DNA of 22,440 nt. Origin: Candidatus Caenarcanales bacterium (GTDB taxonomy: Bacteria; Cyanobacteriota; Vampirovibrionia; LMEP-6097). The notes beneath the pieces are model-generated. The model was not told where the DNA came from. It saw nothing but the letters and a program-made list of their open reading frames with translations, and ran no database searches. This document shows positions 1-6,856 of the stretch, in pieces. The position numbers and the translations under genes are program-made. The stretch spans positions 1 through 22,440 of the forward strand of contig JAKVAO010000043.1 in the NCBI GenBank assembly GCA_022447685.1. Reading direction: 5' to 3'. How positions within the stretch are numbered: position 1 is the first letter of the stretch; each line of letters starts with the position of its first letter.

Positions 1-55
1 ATGGTCAAAATAGCCATGATCCGTATTATGACTAAAAGACTCGCTTGATTTAATT

Positions 56-74
56 AACTTTCAAGACAGGCTCT
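56..74 (+). repeat. 19-bp inverted repeat, left copy
   Basis: AACTTTCAAGACAGGCTCT here recurs as its exact reverse complement at 22367-22385. Both copies are exactly 55 bases from a window end. The match stops on both sides (t55 and t75 differ from the partner). The repeat covers the last codons and the stop of the first minus-strand gene. Bases 1-55 before it hold a short open plus-strand frame (1-48) that could be a gene end, but I cannot support it. Confidence 0.85.
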
Positions 75-1281
75 TATCAAAGCTTTGACTTTTTTGAATA
101 ATAGTTTCCTCGAGCTTCTCTTCAAATTTTTCTTTAGTCTCAGATTTATTTTGAGTAGCATTAGCGCTGTATATTTTAAATAAATAGTTTAATATTAATG
201 CTTTTGGTCCAATTCCATATTGATACTCAGGATTTTCAGAAAAAGACATTTTTTCTTTGATCTCATTCAATGATTTCAATTTCTCACTTAGTATTGAAAT
301 AACTTGACTCAGATTGTATTTAATATCATGAATTTGACCTTTCTTACTCTGACTCTTTTGCCTCCCCAAGCCTAATAAACTATTTAAAGAATTTTGCTCC
401 ACAGGAGCATTTGGCTTATCTATATTATTCATATTAGCTGACAGGTTATCAAAAAATTCTTTTAAACCAGCTTGCTTATAAAGCATATCAAAATCAAAAA
501 CAGAACATGCTGTTCCTGGGAAATTCACAATCTTAGTACTAATATTCTCTTTCAAATAATTTTGATAATCCTCCATTACGTTTCTAGCATTATCTATATT
601 TGATTTAGCTATGAGACTATTTATATTTTTACTGTTAGGTAGATACTTATTGATTTTTTTTAAATAGTCTATAGAATCACTTATTAATTTCTCAGATCTC
701 TCAAAACCATTTGACTTTAAATATATATAATCTGTGGTAAATTCAATACCTTGATTTAGTGCTAAATTAAATTTTGTAAACGAAGAACTTTCAGCAAGCT
801 CCGATAGTTCTTCAACCATATCTATAGCTAAACTAAGATTTCTAGAATTAATGCTTGGTTTAGCCAGGAGCTTGTCTAGACTTCCCATTAATAAAGCAGA
901 TTTAACAATTTTATTAGTATCTTCATCTGCTAAATATGTTTCAACTGTATTACCACTACTGTCTATATTTCGACGATAAATCACTTCATCATTTGCTGCA
1001 AATTGATTTTCATCATGCATCAGTAAAATCTCGCCTAAACCTTGTAAATAAGATCCCACCTCAGCCTGTGTTTTATCTGAGAGGAAAGTATCAATCACCT
1101 TTCCCCAAGTCTGAAAAGGAGTAGCTATTCTTCCTTGATGCATCGAAGAATTGCTAGCTTTAGTTTTTTGGCTGGTCTTAGCATCGTAACTAGCAAAGCC
1201 TTTCTTCTTTTTTACCTTTGCTGTTCGTTTAACAACTTTTGATTCACCACCGAAGCCAATACCATTTGATTTGTCAACCAT
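61..1281 (-). CDS. Hypothetical protein, basic N-terminus, mostly helical (406 aa)
   Basis: I do not recognise a family. The first ~50 residues are rich in Lys, Ser and Gly (a KVKKKKG run), with no signal peptide or membrane segment. The rest reads as mainly alpha-helical, with charged and Asn-rich stretches. I chose the ATG at 1281 (MVDKSNG) over an upstream in-frame TTG at 1299. It is preceded by GAGAGG about ten bases away and the TTG would lie inside that site. A promoter-like TTGACA/TAAACT pair lies just upstream, so the gene is probably transcribed alone. The stop falls inside the 19-base repeat at 56-74, so if the first 55 bases of the window are misassembled, the true C-terminus could differ slightly. 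Coding is likely from the length and the good start context. Function is unknown. Confidence 0.8.
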   Translation of the reverse strand: MVDKSNGIGFGGESKVVKRTAKVKKKKGFASYDAKTSQKTKASNSSMHQGRIATPFQTWGKVIDTFLSDKTQAEVGSYLQGLGEILLMHDENQFAANDEVIYRRNIDSSGNTVETYLADEDTNKIVKSALLMGSLDKLLAKPSINSRNLSLAIDMVEELSELAESSSFTKFNLALNQGIEFTTDYIYLKSNGFERSEKLISDSIDYLKKINKYLPNSKNINSLIAKSNIDNARNVMEDYQNYLKENISTKIVNFPGTACSVFDFDMLYKQAGLKEFFDNLSANMNNIDKPNAPVEQNSLNSLLGLGRQKSQSKKGQIHDIKYNLSQVISILSEKLKSLNEIKEKMSFSENPEYQYGIGPKALILNYLFKIYSANATQNKSETKEKFEEKLEETIIQKSQSFDKSLS

Positions 1282-1318
1282 TTTAAAAATTCCTCTCAAA
1301 TCAGCTAATACTCATTTA

Positions 1319-1347
1319 AGTTTACATAAAGACGCGAAAAATGTCAA
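1319..1347 (-). promoter_or_regulatory. Sigma-70-like promoter of the 406-aa gene
   Basis: On the minus strand, TTGACA (1347-1342) is followed after 17 bases by TAAACT (1324-1319). This gives a leader of roughly 30 bases to the ATG at 1281. The -35 box is perfect and the -10 box matches the consensus at four of six positions. Transcription is inferred. Confidence 0.55.
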
Positions 1348-1374
1348 GATAACAGGCAGTTCATAAAAAATAAT

Positions 1375-1398
1375 AATCAATTAATCTGATTAATAACA
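1375..1398. repeat. 24-base copy of the pilC 3' end (unoccupied site)
   Basis: Bases 1379-1398 are identical to 3718-3737, the 3' end of the pilC-like gene. Bases 1375-1381 also equal 3513-3519, the flank on the other side of the 198-bp element. The 24 bases therefore match the pilC end as it would read with the element removed, including a TGA stop on the minus strand. The copy lies directly beside the right end of the IS200-like element. Confidence 0.6.
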
Positions 1399-1410
1399 AT
1401 AACGATTCCC

Positions 1411-1428
1411 CTCAGCAGAGCTGCGGAG
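1411..1428 (-). repeat. IS200-type end hairpin, downstream of tnpA
   Basis: CTCAGCAGAGCTGCGGAG folds as CTC.GCA / TGC.GAG with one A.G mismatch and a GAGC loop. It begins six bases past the transposase stop and shares its core with the hairpin at 1941-1960. This would be the right-end recognition structure. Confidence 0.65.
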
Positions 1429-1433
1429 TATTG

Positions 1434-1895
1434 TTAGGATGATTCAAATAGCTCAAATTTCAATTGTTCTACGTGAATTTTCTTATATTCTTTTTCTTTG
1501 CCTTGATTCTGAACATATTTCGCTATTGCCTTTTCATTTCCACTTACACCTACCGTGTTGATAAAATAACCTGAAGTCCAAAATTTACTTCCCCCAAGCT
1601 TTTTTCGTAAGTCTGGGTGACGACGAAACATCTCTTTGGCAGTTATACTTTTTACTAACTCAACTATTACTTGAGGGCTATTTGTTGGAACCGATTGAAT
1701 CAAAAAATAGACGTGATCTAAATCTGTTCCTATCTCGATAAATTCTATTTCATACCTTATTGATATTTCACTGCATATCTCTACTAGACTTGCATCTATT
1801 TCTTCATCAAATATTACTTTTCGATATTTTGCTGGGCACATCAGCTGATACAAAAGTATAGATACATTACGACTCTTTCCAATGTACTTTCCCAT
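1434..1895 (-). CDS. tnpA: IS200/IS605-family transposase TnpA
   Basis: This is a single-strand DNA transposase of the HUH/Y1 class, which cuts and rejoins the hairpin ends of its element. The 153-aa length is normal for the family. Visible landmarks are the N-terminal PAKYRKVIF segment (21-29), a DHVYFLIQSVP segment (60-70) and the FWTSGYF region (106-111). The catalytic-tyrosine helix is AKYVQNQ, with Y127 and the metal-assisting Q131, as in the IS608 enzyme. In IS608 the metal-binding pair is H-x-H, whereas here it is H61-V-Y63, so the second histidine is replaced. I cannot tell whether this is a subfamily trait or loss of activity. The ATG at 1895 gives a typical family N-terminus. The frame is otherwise intact. 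Confidence 0.9.
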   Translation of the reverse strand: MGKYIGKSRNVSILLYQLMCPAKYRKVIFDEEIDASLVEICSEISIRYEIEFIEIGTDLDHVYFLIQSVPTNSPQVIVELVKSITAKEMFRRHPDLRKKLGGSKFWTSGYFINTVGVSGNEKAIAKYVQNQGKEKEYKKIHVEQLKFELFESS

Positions 1896-1940
1896 CCAGT
1901 TATTATCACGCTATTTGAATCTTTTTTACACCAACTAAGG

Positions 1941-1960
1941 CTCGCAGCAGAGCTGCGGGG
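1941..1960 (-). repeat. IS200-type end hairpin, upstream of tnpA
   Basis: CGCAG (1943-1947) pairs with CTGCG (1953-1957) around a CAGAG loop. It shares the core CAGCAGAGCTGCGG with the hairpin at 1411-1428 in the same orientation, as expected for the left end of an IS200-type element read on the minus strand. Confidence 0.65.
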
Positions 1961-1982
1961 AATTAGACCCAGCGATGATTAA

Positions 1983-2259
1983 ATATTAGTTCCTGATCCT
2001 GGCTATCCTGTATATAATACTGGAACTATCTTTGCAGGTGGTACTCCATACAAAATGCCTTTGAAAGAAGAAAACAACTTCTTACAATGCTATCTATTCT
2101 GAATTCTGTGAAAAGCTTCTAGATGAGTGTGGTATAGTGGTTTCACCTGGTAATGCCTTTAGTGATGCTGGCGAAGGATATTTCAGAATAGCTCTTACTG
2201 ATGTAGATAGAGTTGAGCTTGCTTTCACAAGGCTTAAGGAAGCTGGGATTAGTTTTTAA
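1983..2259 (+). pseudogene. Remnant of an LL-diaminopimelate aminotransferase-type gene
   Basis: Two aminotransferase fragments lie in different frames. The first (1983-2099) includes VPDPGYPVY and TGTIFAGGTPYKMPL, a conserved mid-region segment of DapL-like class I/II aminotransferases, and runs into TGA at 2100. The second (about 2085-2259) includes CEKLLDECGIVVSPGNAFSD and GEGYFRIAL, the C-terminal end of the same family, and stops at 2257-2259. The catalytic-lysine region between them and everything before the first fragment are missing, so roughly 90 of the ~390 residues expected for the family remain. The remnant starts just past the IS200-type element. The gene cannot make a working enzyme. 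DapL itself or a close alanine/aspartate aminotransferase relative are both possible parents. Confidence 0.85.
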
Positions 2260-3431
2260 GAAAGAAGGTTCTCTAAATTAATCAATTGATGATTTAAAAT
2301 TTGGACACCTCTAAAATTCAAATCTGTTTTAGCAGGACATATAAGATTCAGCTGAGTTTTGCTATCGAAAAGCTTTGAGAATAAAGTCAAATTCTTTGTA
2401 TGTCCAAGGTTGGGAGTCATTGTAGATTTAATTTCAAAACATGAGGTTAGAGTCGGACTATCAATGATCAAATCTAGCTCCAAACCATTGTTTTCACGAA
2501 AATAAAACAACTGGTTATTAGTGAAATTCACCAAATTTTGCTTCATAATCTCGCTAATAACGAAATTTTCATATAATGCTCCTCCCATAGGACCATTCCT
2601 TACTAGTTCTGGAGTTTTATGCCTTGTTAAATAAGCTACTAAACCTGGATCATAAAAATATAATTTTGGCTTTTTAGTAATCCTTTTACCCAAATTCTTA
2701 TAATAAGGAGGAATCAAAAAAATAATTTGTGATCTTATTAAAAAAGAAACCCATGTTTGTACTGTTTTCAAATCAAGACCTAGCTCTTTAGATAAACTAG
2801 AAAAATTCAATTCTTGGCTAACTCGAGTAGCTAAAAGCTCAATTAAACGACTATAGTTAAAAATATTTTTGTCACGTAAATGTTTAGTAATATCCCTATC
2901 TATAAAGGTTTTAATGTATGAACCATACCACAATTCAGAATTAATAGTTTTATTCATCCATAGTTCAGGGTAAAAGCCTCGATAAACAAGTTCTTCCCAG
3001 GAAAACTTCAATGTTAATTCTCCTAATTCTTTAAGCGAAAAACCTGCTAATTCTATAACTGCAGCTCTTCCAGCTAATGACTCCTGCACCCCTTCCATAA
3101 GAGAAAATTGTTGAGAACCAGTGATGATAAATTTCCCAGCTTCTCTATTTTTATCAATTTCAATTTTTATATATGAAAGCAATTCTGGAACTTCTTGAAT
3201 TTCGTCTAAAATTACTTGCTCTTTAATCTCGTCAAGAAAAGCTTTCGGATCTTCCTTTGCATAGTTTTTTATAGCTAAGTCATCAAAACTAATATACTTT
3301 GCGTCAGGAAAAAGATGAGTAACTAAAGTAGATTTACCTGTTTGCCTTGCACCAGTAATAACAAGAGCTGGAAAATTATTGGCTGCTTCAGTTAAAGTTG
3401 CCTCTAAGCCTCTTTTGATATATTTAGCCAT
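2256..3431 (-). CDS. AAA-type ATPase with C-terminal DUF4143 domain
   Basis: This belongs to the widespread cytoplasmic ATPase family with an N-terminal P-loop domain and a C-terminal DUF4143 domain. The cellular role of the family is not settled. The Walker A motif GARQTGKST is at residues 27-35, the Walker B motif VILDE at 73-77, and GSQQF follows at 105-109. A winged-helix-like segment lies around 200-235. The C-terminal part has KLYFYDPGLVAYL (255-267) and a restriction-endonuclease-fold signature, with D319 in LELDLI followed by E332-x-K334. At 391 aa the protein is full length. Its start is ATG at 3431 with no clear Shine-Dalgarno. A 13-bp inverted repeat covers the likely promoter and could be an autoregulatory operator. 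The 3' end overlaps the stop of the aminotransferase remnant by four bases (convergent). Confidence 0.9.
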   Translation of the reverse strand: MAKYIKRGLEATLTEAANNFPALVITGARQTGKSTLVTHLFPDAKYISFDDLAIKNYAKEDPKAFLDEIKEQVILDEIQEVPELLSYIKIEIDKNREAGKFIITGSQQFSLMEGVQESLAGRAAVIELAGFSLKELGELTLKFSWEELVYRGFYPELWMNKTINSELWYGSYIKTFIDRDITKHLRDKNIFNYSRLIELLATRVSQELNFSSLSKELGLDLKTVQTWVSFLIRSQIIFLIPPYYKNLGKRITKKPKLYFYDPGLVAYLTRHKTPELVRNGPMGGALYENFVISEIMKQNLVNFTNNQLFYFRENNGLELDLIIDSPTLTSCFEIKSTMTPNLGHTKNLTLFSKLFDSKTQLNLICPAKTDLNFRGVQILNHQLINLENLLS

Positions 3432-3443
3432 ATATATAATCTA

Positions 3444-3492
3444 CCACTTTTATACAGAATTGGAGTTTTAATCCTATTTTGTATAAAAGTGG
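3444..3492. promoter_or_regulatory. 13-bp inverted repeat over the ATPase promoter (possible operator)
   Basis: CCACTTTTATACA (3444-3456) is perfectly repeated in reverse complement at 3480-3492, with 23 bases between. The arm nearest the gene contains TATAAA on the minus strand, a plausible -10 box about 20 bases before the ATG at 3431. A repressor site is the simplest reading. A hairpin in a longer transcript is the alternative. Confidence 0.5.
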
Positions 3493-3499
3493 GGCTTAT
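3487..3499. repeat. 13-base repeat AAGTGGGGCTTAT, copy 1
   Basis: It is identical to 5020-5032. Both copies lie upstream of a gene start, here 56 bases before the DUF4143 ATPase ATG on the opposite strand. Confidence 0.5.
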
Positions 3500-3519
3500 A
3501 ACAAATTATGGAAATCAAT

Positions 3520-3717
3520 AGGGTTGCCACGAAATGTTCAATGGCAAGGCTTTCAAATTTTGAAAAGGCTGAGTTGACTGCTTGTCAATGATGGCTTTGA
3601 AAAATTTGAATGATGCTAAAGCATTAAGCTTTTCGCGTATCTCGGATATGAAAGCCAGCTTTCGCATCCTCAAATAAGCTCAAATAACGCAGCAAGTGGG
3701 CATTTCGTGACAACCCT
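3520..3717. mobile_element. 198-bp MITE-like element
   Basis: The ends are 17-base inverted repeats, AGGGTTGCCACGAAATG (3520-3536) and CATTTCGTGACAACCCT (3701-3717), with one mismatch. They are flanked by the direct repeat AAT (3517-3519 and 3718-3720), the likely target duplication. There is no gene inside, only AT-rich sequence with inner imperfect palindromes such as TTTCAAATTTTGAAA. It has the features of a non-autonomous element moved by a transposase encoded elsewhere. Its right end supplies the first bases of the pilC stop codon on the minus strand. Confidence 0.75.
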
Positions 3718-4930
3718 AATTAATCTGATTAATAACATTAAATATCGGCAAGTACATAGCAACGACAATAGCCCCGATAATACCACCAATAACAACGATA
3801 AACACAGGCTCCATCAATGCAGTAAGTGATTCAACAGAAGAATCAACTTCATCATCATAGAAATCAGCGATTTTGTTAAGCATTGATTCTAATTCCCCTG
3901 ACTCCTCACCAATAGAAACCATCTGTGTCACCATAGGTGGGAAAACTTCAGACTGAGACAATTGGTTACTTATAGTGTTACCCTCTTCTATATCTTTTTT
4001 TACTTTGGCGAGAACCTCTTCTAGTTGGGCATTATCTATGGAAGCCTTGGTTACATCGAGTGCAGTAGTAATAGCAACACCAGATTCTATCAAAGTTCCA
4101 AAAGTCCTAGCAAACCTTGCAATAGCGACTTTTTGAAGAATTGGACCGAGAATTGGGATTTTCAAGAGTAAGCCATCTATCGCATAGCATCCTTCTGCTG
4201 ATTTGTAATAAGATCTCAAACTTACTGCAATAAACCAAATAAAAGCCACTATAACCAGAACAAATGGCGATCTCAGCACATTACTTACATTGATTAAAGC
4301 CTGAGTGAAAGCTGGCAACTCGCCACCAGTACTATCGAAAATCGCAGAGAATTTAGGCAATATGAAGGTAAGCATGAACCAAACAACGAGAAAAGATATA
4401 ACTAGTAAACTTACAGGATAGGTAAGTGCGGTTTTCACCTTATTGGTAAGCTTATTTCTAGCCTCCAGGAAACCTGCAACTCTATTCAAAACCTTATCTA
4501 AAACACCACCAATTTCTCCTGACTTAACCATGGATATATATAGAGAGTCGAAGGCATCAGGAAATTTAGCCATAGATTCAGAAAGTGGAACGCCTTGCTC
4601 TATATCTTTTTTGATCTCTTCCAAAATTGCTACGAGTTTACTATTCTCAGTCTGATCTATAAGCACAGTAAGTACTCTTAATATTGCTATTCCAGCTTCA
4701 ATCATAGCTGCAAACTGACGAGAGAAAATAACCATATCCTTCAGTCCAATTTTCTTCTGAAAAATATCATTTAGGAATGGAAATAGTGAATCATCACTAG
4801 AGCTATGAGAAATCAGCCACAAACCTTTCTGCCTAAGTTTAGAGCGCAAAGAATTAATATCAAAGGCTTCAACTTCGCCTTTGGAAACTCTACCTCTAGA
4901 ATCTCTTGCTGAATATTTAAAACTCTTCAC
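3716..4930 (-). CDS. pilC: Type IV pilus / type II secretion inner-membrane platform protein (PilC/GspF)
   Basis: This is the inner-membrane platform protein on which the pilus or pseudopilus is built and to which the assembly ATPases dock. At 404 aa it has the normal length and two T2SSF domains (about 68-191 and 271-393). Domain 1 has FSRQFAAMIEAGIAILRVL, and each domain carries a conserved SGE/ESGE stretch (137-139 and 343-345). Membrane segments lie near 171-192, 222-238 and 375-395. The start is GTG at 4930, the only option because a stop lies two codons upstream; no Shine-Dalgarno is visible. No other pilus genes are in the window, so a role in pili, type II secretion or competence cannot be separated. 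The 3' end abuts a MITE-like element that changed the stop from an inferred TGA to TAG without changing the protein. Confidence 0.93.
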   Translation of the reverse strand: MKSFKYSARDSRGRVSKGEVEAFDINSLRSKLRQKGLWLISHSSSDDSLFPFLNDIFQKKIGLKDMVIFSRQFAAMIEAGIAILRVLTVLIDQTENSKLVAILEEIKKDIEQGVPLSESMAKFPDAFDSLYISMVKSGEIGGVLDKVLNRVAGFLEARNKLTNKVKTALTYPVSLLVISFLVVWFMLTFILPKFSAIFDSTGGELPAFTQALINVSNVLRSPFVLVIVAFIWFIAVSLRSYYKSAEGCYAIDGLLLKIPILGPILQKVAIARFARTFGTLIESGVAITTALDVTKASIDNAQLEEVLAKVKKDIEEGNTISNQLSQSEVFPPMVTQMVSIGEESGELESMLNKIADFYDDEVDSSVESLTALMEPVFIVVIGGIIGAIVVAMYLPIFNVINQIN

Positions 4931-4950
4931 TAGCTATATTTTACAGCTAG
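4930..4950 (-). other. Small hairpin at the pilC start codon
   Basis: CTAGCT (4930-4935) pairs with AGCTAG (4945-4950) around a nine-base loop. On the minus strand it ends on the G of the GTG start, so it could limit ribosome access. With only six base pairs it may be chance. Confidence 0.25.
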
Positions 4951-4973
4951 TAATAGATTATCGGTCAAAAACT

Positions 4974-5002
4974 TTGTATTTCTAGAGAAAGCAAATTATA
5001 CT
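4974..5002 (+). promoter_or_regulatory. Sigma-70-like promoter of the acyl-CoA synthetase gene
   Basis: TTGTAT (4974-4979) and TATACT (4997-5002) are separated by exactly 17 bases, in the intergenic space between divergent pilC and the synthetase gene. The predicted leader is about 60 bases and contains the palindrome at 5018-5032. Confidence 0.55.
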
Positions 5003-5017
5003 AAAAGGGTAAATATT

Positions 5018-5032
5018 ATAAGTGGGGCTTAT
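5018..5032. repeat. Palindrome ATAAG-TGGGG-CTTAT, copy 2 of the 13-base repeat
   Basis: Five-base arms flank TGGGG. Bases 5020-5032 are identical to 3487-3499. It lies in the predicted leader of the acyl-CoA synthetase gene, 38 bases before its ATG. Confidence 0.5.
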
Positions 5033-5069
5033 GCGCTTGCATAATTTCTGCGTTCCTTAAGAAATTGGA

Positions 5070-6839
5070 ATGAAATATAAGAACCTAGCCGAATTATTCA
5101 TAACTAAAGCACAGCGTTTTAACGAAAAAACTTTGATTCGCTACCAAAAGCGCCCAAATGATGAACTTACATCTATCTCCTGGGCAGAATCCTATGACAA
5201 AGTAGAGTCTATAAGCCTTGGCTTAGCCAAACTCGGAGCTAAAGCAAAAGACAATATAGGTCTTCTAGCTATCACATACCATAAGTGGCTTTTCTGTGAT
5301 CTTGCTATTCTAAGCTTGGGGGCAAGCACAGTACCTCTCTACCACAACTGCTCTGAAGAAACTATTTTATACATAATCGAACACGCTGAACTTGAGTATG
5401 TTTTTGTGCGCAACAAAATACAACTTCAGAAGATCAGAGCCCACTTCGATAAACTTGAAAAACTAAAATACGTCATAGTCTTAGAAGACCGCGGTGATAT
5501 TCCAAAGAATCAGCCTAAAATCATCACTCTAGACGACATTATTCGCATAGGAGATCATGAAAAGAAAAACCAAGCAGACTTATTCAAAGAAAGAATAAAA
5601 GCTATTCAAGAAGAAGATATTGCAACTATTATCTACACCTCTGGCACAACTGGAATACCGAAAGGAGTTCCACTCACGCATAAAAACTGCCTATCAGCAG
5701 CTTTGTCGATCTATGAATATGTACCTCTTCATGATAAACATAATACGCTTTCCTTTTTGCCTTTGGCGCATGTCTTCGAAAGAATCTGCGGGCAATTCTA
5801 CGGCTTGGACCAAGGAGTTACTTTTACCTACTGTGATAAAGCAGAAAGTATTCCTAAATTTCTCAAACATGAAAACATCACTATGATGTTAGTTGTTCCA
5901 AGAATACTTGAGAAAATGCATAACCAAATCACGCTTGAGATCGACAAACAAGCTGAGCTAGTGCAAGACACCATATACAAAGCCTTGGACTTTGGTGTTA
6001 ATTATCACAAAAAGAAACTAAGAAAAGAAAAAATCACATTTCTAGAACACTTAGCTTACACTGCTGCTAAGGCGACTATTTTAAACAAAATTAAAAACAA
6101 ATTATCTCCAAGCCTAGAGTTTTTCGTTACAGGTGGCGCACCGCTAGATCCTGAAATCTTATATTTCTTCATGGCAATAGGCATAGATATCCATGAAGGC
6201 TATGGCTTAACAGAAACTACAGCACCACTTACAGTGAATCCTAGACTTGCTAGTAAACCTGGTACAGTTGGTATTCCTTTTGGGCACTTTGATCTAAAAA
6301 TAGCTCAAGACAATGAAATACTTTGTAAAGGACCTTCACTTTTCTCTGGTTACTACAAAGATGAAGCCGCAAGTAAAGAAGCCATAATCGATGGTTGGTT
6401 CCATACAGGTGACCTTGGTGAATTCGATGAAGAGGGTTATCTCAAAATCATTGGCCGCAAAAAAGATCTTCTGATCACCGCTGGAGGAAAGAACATTGCT
6501 CCAATCAAAATCGAGCAGAAGCTCTGTCAAAGCCACTTTATCAGCCAGGCTGTTGTAGTTGGAGATAGAGAGAGATACTTAGCTGCTTTACTTACATTAG
6601 ATAAAATAGCAGTAGAAGAATGGGTTCATGAAAGAAAAGAAGACTCAGATGTTTATGAGCATATCAATAAAGAAGTTCAACAAATTAACGCAAGCCTGAA
6701 CAACTATGAAACCATCAAGAAATTTGCAATCTTAGATCAGGAGCTTTCAATTGAAGCAGGGGAATTAACTCCAACTCTAAAGATTAAGCGTAATGTTGTT
6801 AATGAGAAATATGCCGAGACCATTCAAGGCTTATTTTAA
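5070..6839 (+). CDS. Long-chain acyl-CoA synthetase (AMP-forming)
   Basis: It activates fatty acids with ATP to acyl-adenylate and then to acyl-CoA, in the cytosol or at the inner membrane, for lipid synthesis, recycling or degradation. It is an ANL-superfamily enzyme of 589 aa, the usual size. The phosphate-binding loop YTSGTTGIPKG is at 189-199, PLAHVFER at 231-238, and the adenine motif EGYGLTETT at 376-384. The ATP/hinge region DGWFHTGDLG (441-450) leads to GRKKDLLITAGGKNIAP (462-478). A Lys-rich C-terminal segment (LTPTLKIKR) fits the A10 lysine. The long insert before the adenine motif (about 285-350) and the PLAH motif point to long-chain rather than acetyl substrates. The start is ATG at 5070 with a weak ribosome site. 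It is divergent from pilC and convergent with the PDZ gene 17 bases downstream. Exact chain length is unknown. Confidence 0.92.
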   Translation: MKYKNLAELFITKAQRFNEKTLIRYQKRPNDELTSISWAESYDKVESISLGLAKLGAKAKDNIGLLAITYHKWLFCDLAILSLGASTVPLYHNCSEETILYIIEHAELEYVFVRNKIQLQKIRAHFDKLEKLKYVIVLEDRGDIPKNQPKIITLDDIIRIGDHEKKNQADLFKERIKAIQEEDIATIIYTSGTTGIPKGVPLTHKNCLSAALSIYEYVPLHDKHNTLSFLPLAHVFERICGQFYGLDQGVTFTYCDKAESIPKFLKHENITMMLVVPRILEKMHNQITLEIDKQAELVQDTIYKALDFGVNYHKKKLRKEKITFLEHLAYTAAKATILNKIKNKLSPSLEFFVTGGAPLDPEILYFFMAIGIDIHEGYGLTETTAPLTVNPRLASKPGTVGIPFGHFDLKIAQDNEILCKGPSLFSGYYKDEAASKEAIIDGWFHTGDLGEFDEEGYLKIIGRKKDLLITAGGKNIAPIKIEQKLCQSHFISQAVVVGDRERYLAALLTLDKIAVEEWVHERKEDSDVYEHINKEVQQINASLNNYETIKKFAILDQELSIEAGELTPTLKIKRNVVNEKYAETIQGLF

Positions 6840-6856
6840 ATACAGGAATATAACCC

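Larger units (their letters stand above)
1405..1966 (-). mobile_element. IS200/IS605-type insertion sequence
   Basis: A single Y1-type transposase gene is flanked by two imperfect hairpins that share the core CAGCAGAGCTGCGG in the same orientation. One lies just past the stop codon (1411-1428) and the other just upstream of the start (1941-1960). Subterminal hairpins instead of terminal inverted repeats, and no obvious target duplication, are typical of this family. The outer boundaries are estimates because such elements leave no duplication to mark them. There is no tnpB accessory gene. The element sits directly against a decayed aminotransferase gene. Confidence 0.75.

Noticed and set aside
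1..48. Short plus-strand open frame starting with ATG at the window edge.
   Set aside because: At 15 codons it is too short to judge, it lies in the suspicious outer 55 bases, and there is no family signal.
1279..1299. TTG at 1299 as the start of the 406-aa gene.
   Set aside because: It would lie inside the GAGAGG ribosome site of the ATG at 1281, which has better spacing and codon.
2256..3431. The DUF4143 ATPase as part of a toxin-antitoxin or defence pair.
   Set aside because: No partner gene of suitable type is adjacent. Neighbours are a MITE-like element and an aminotransferase remnant, and the family is common outside such systems.
5620..5886. A plus-strand open frame of 88 codons inside the acyl-CoA synthetase gene.
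   Set aside because: It lies wholly inside a gene with clear family motifs, has no own ribosome site, and its translation looks like a frame shadow.
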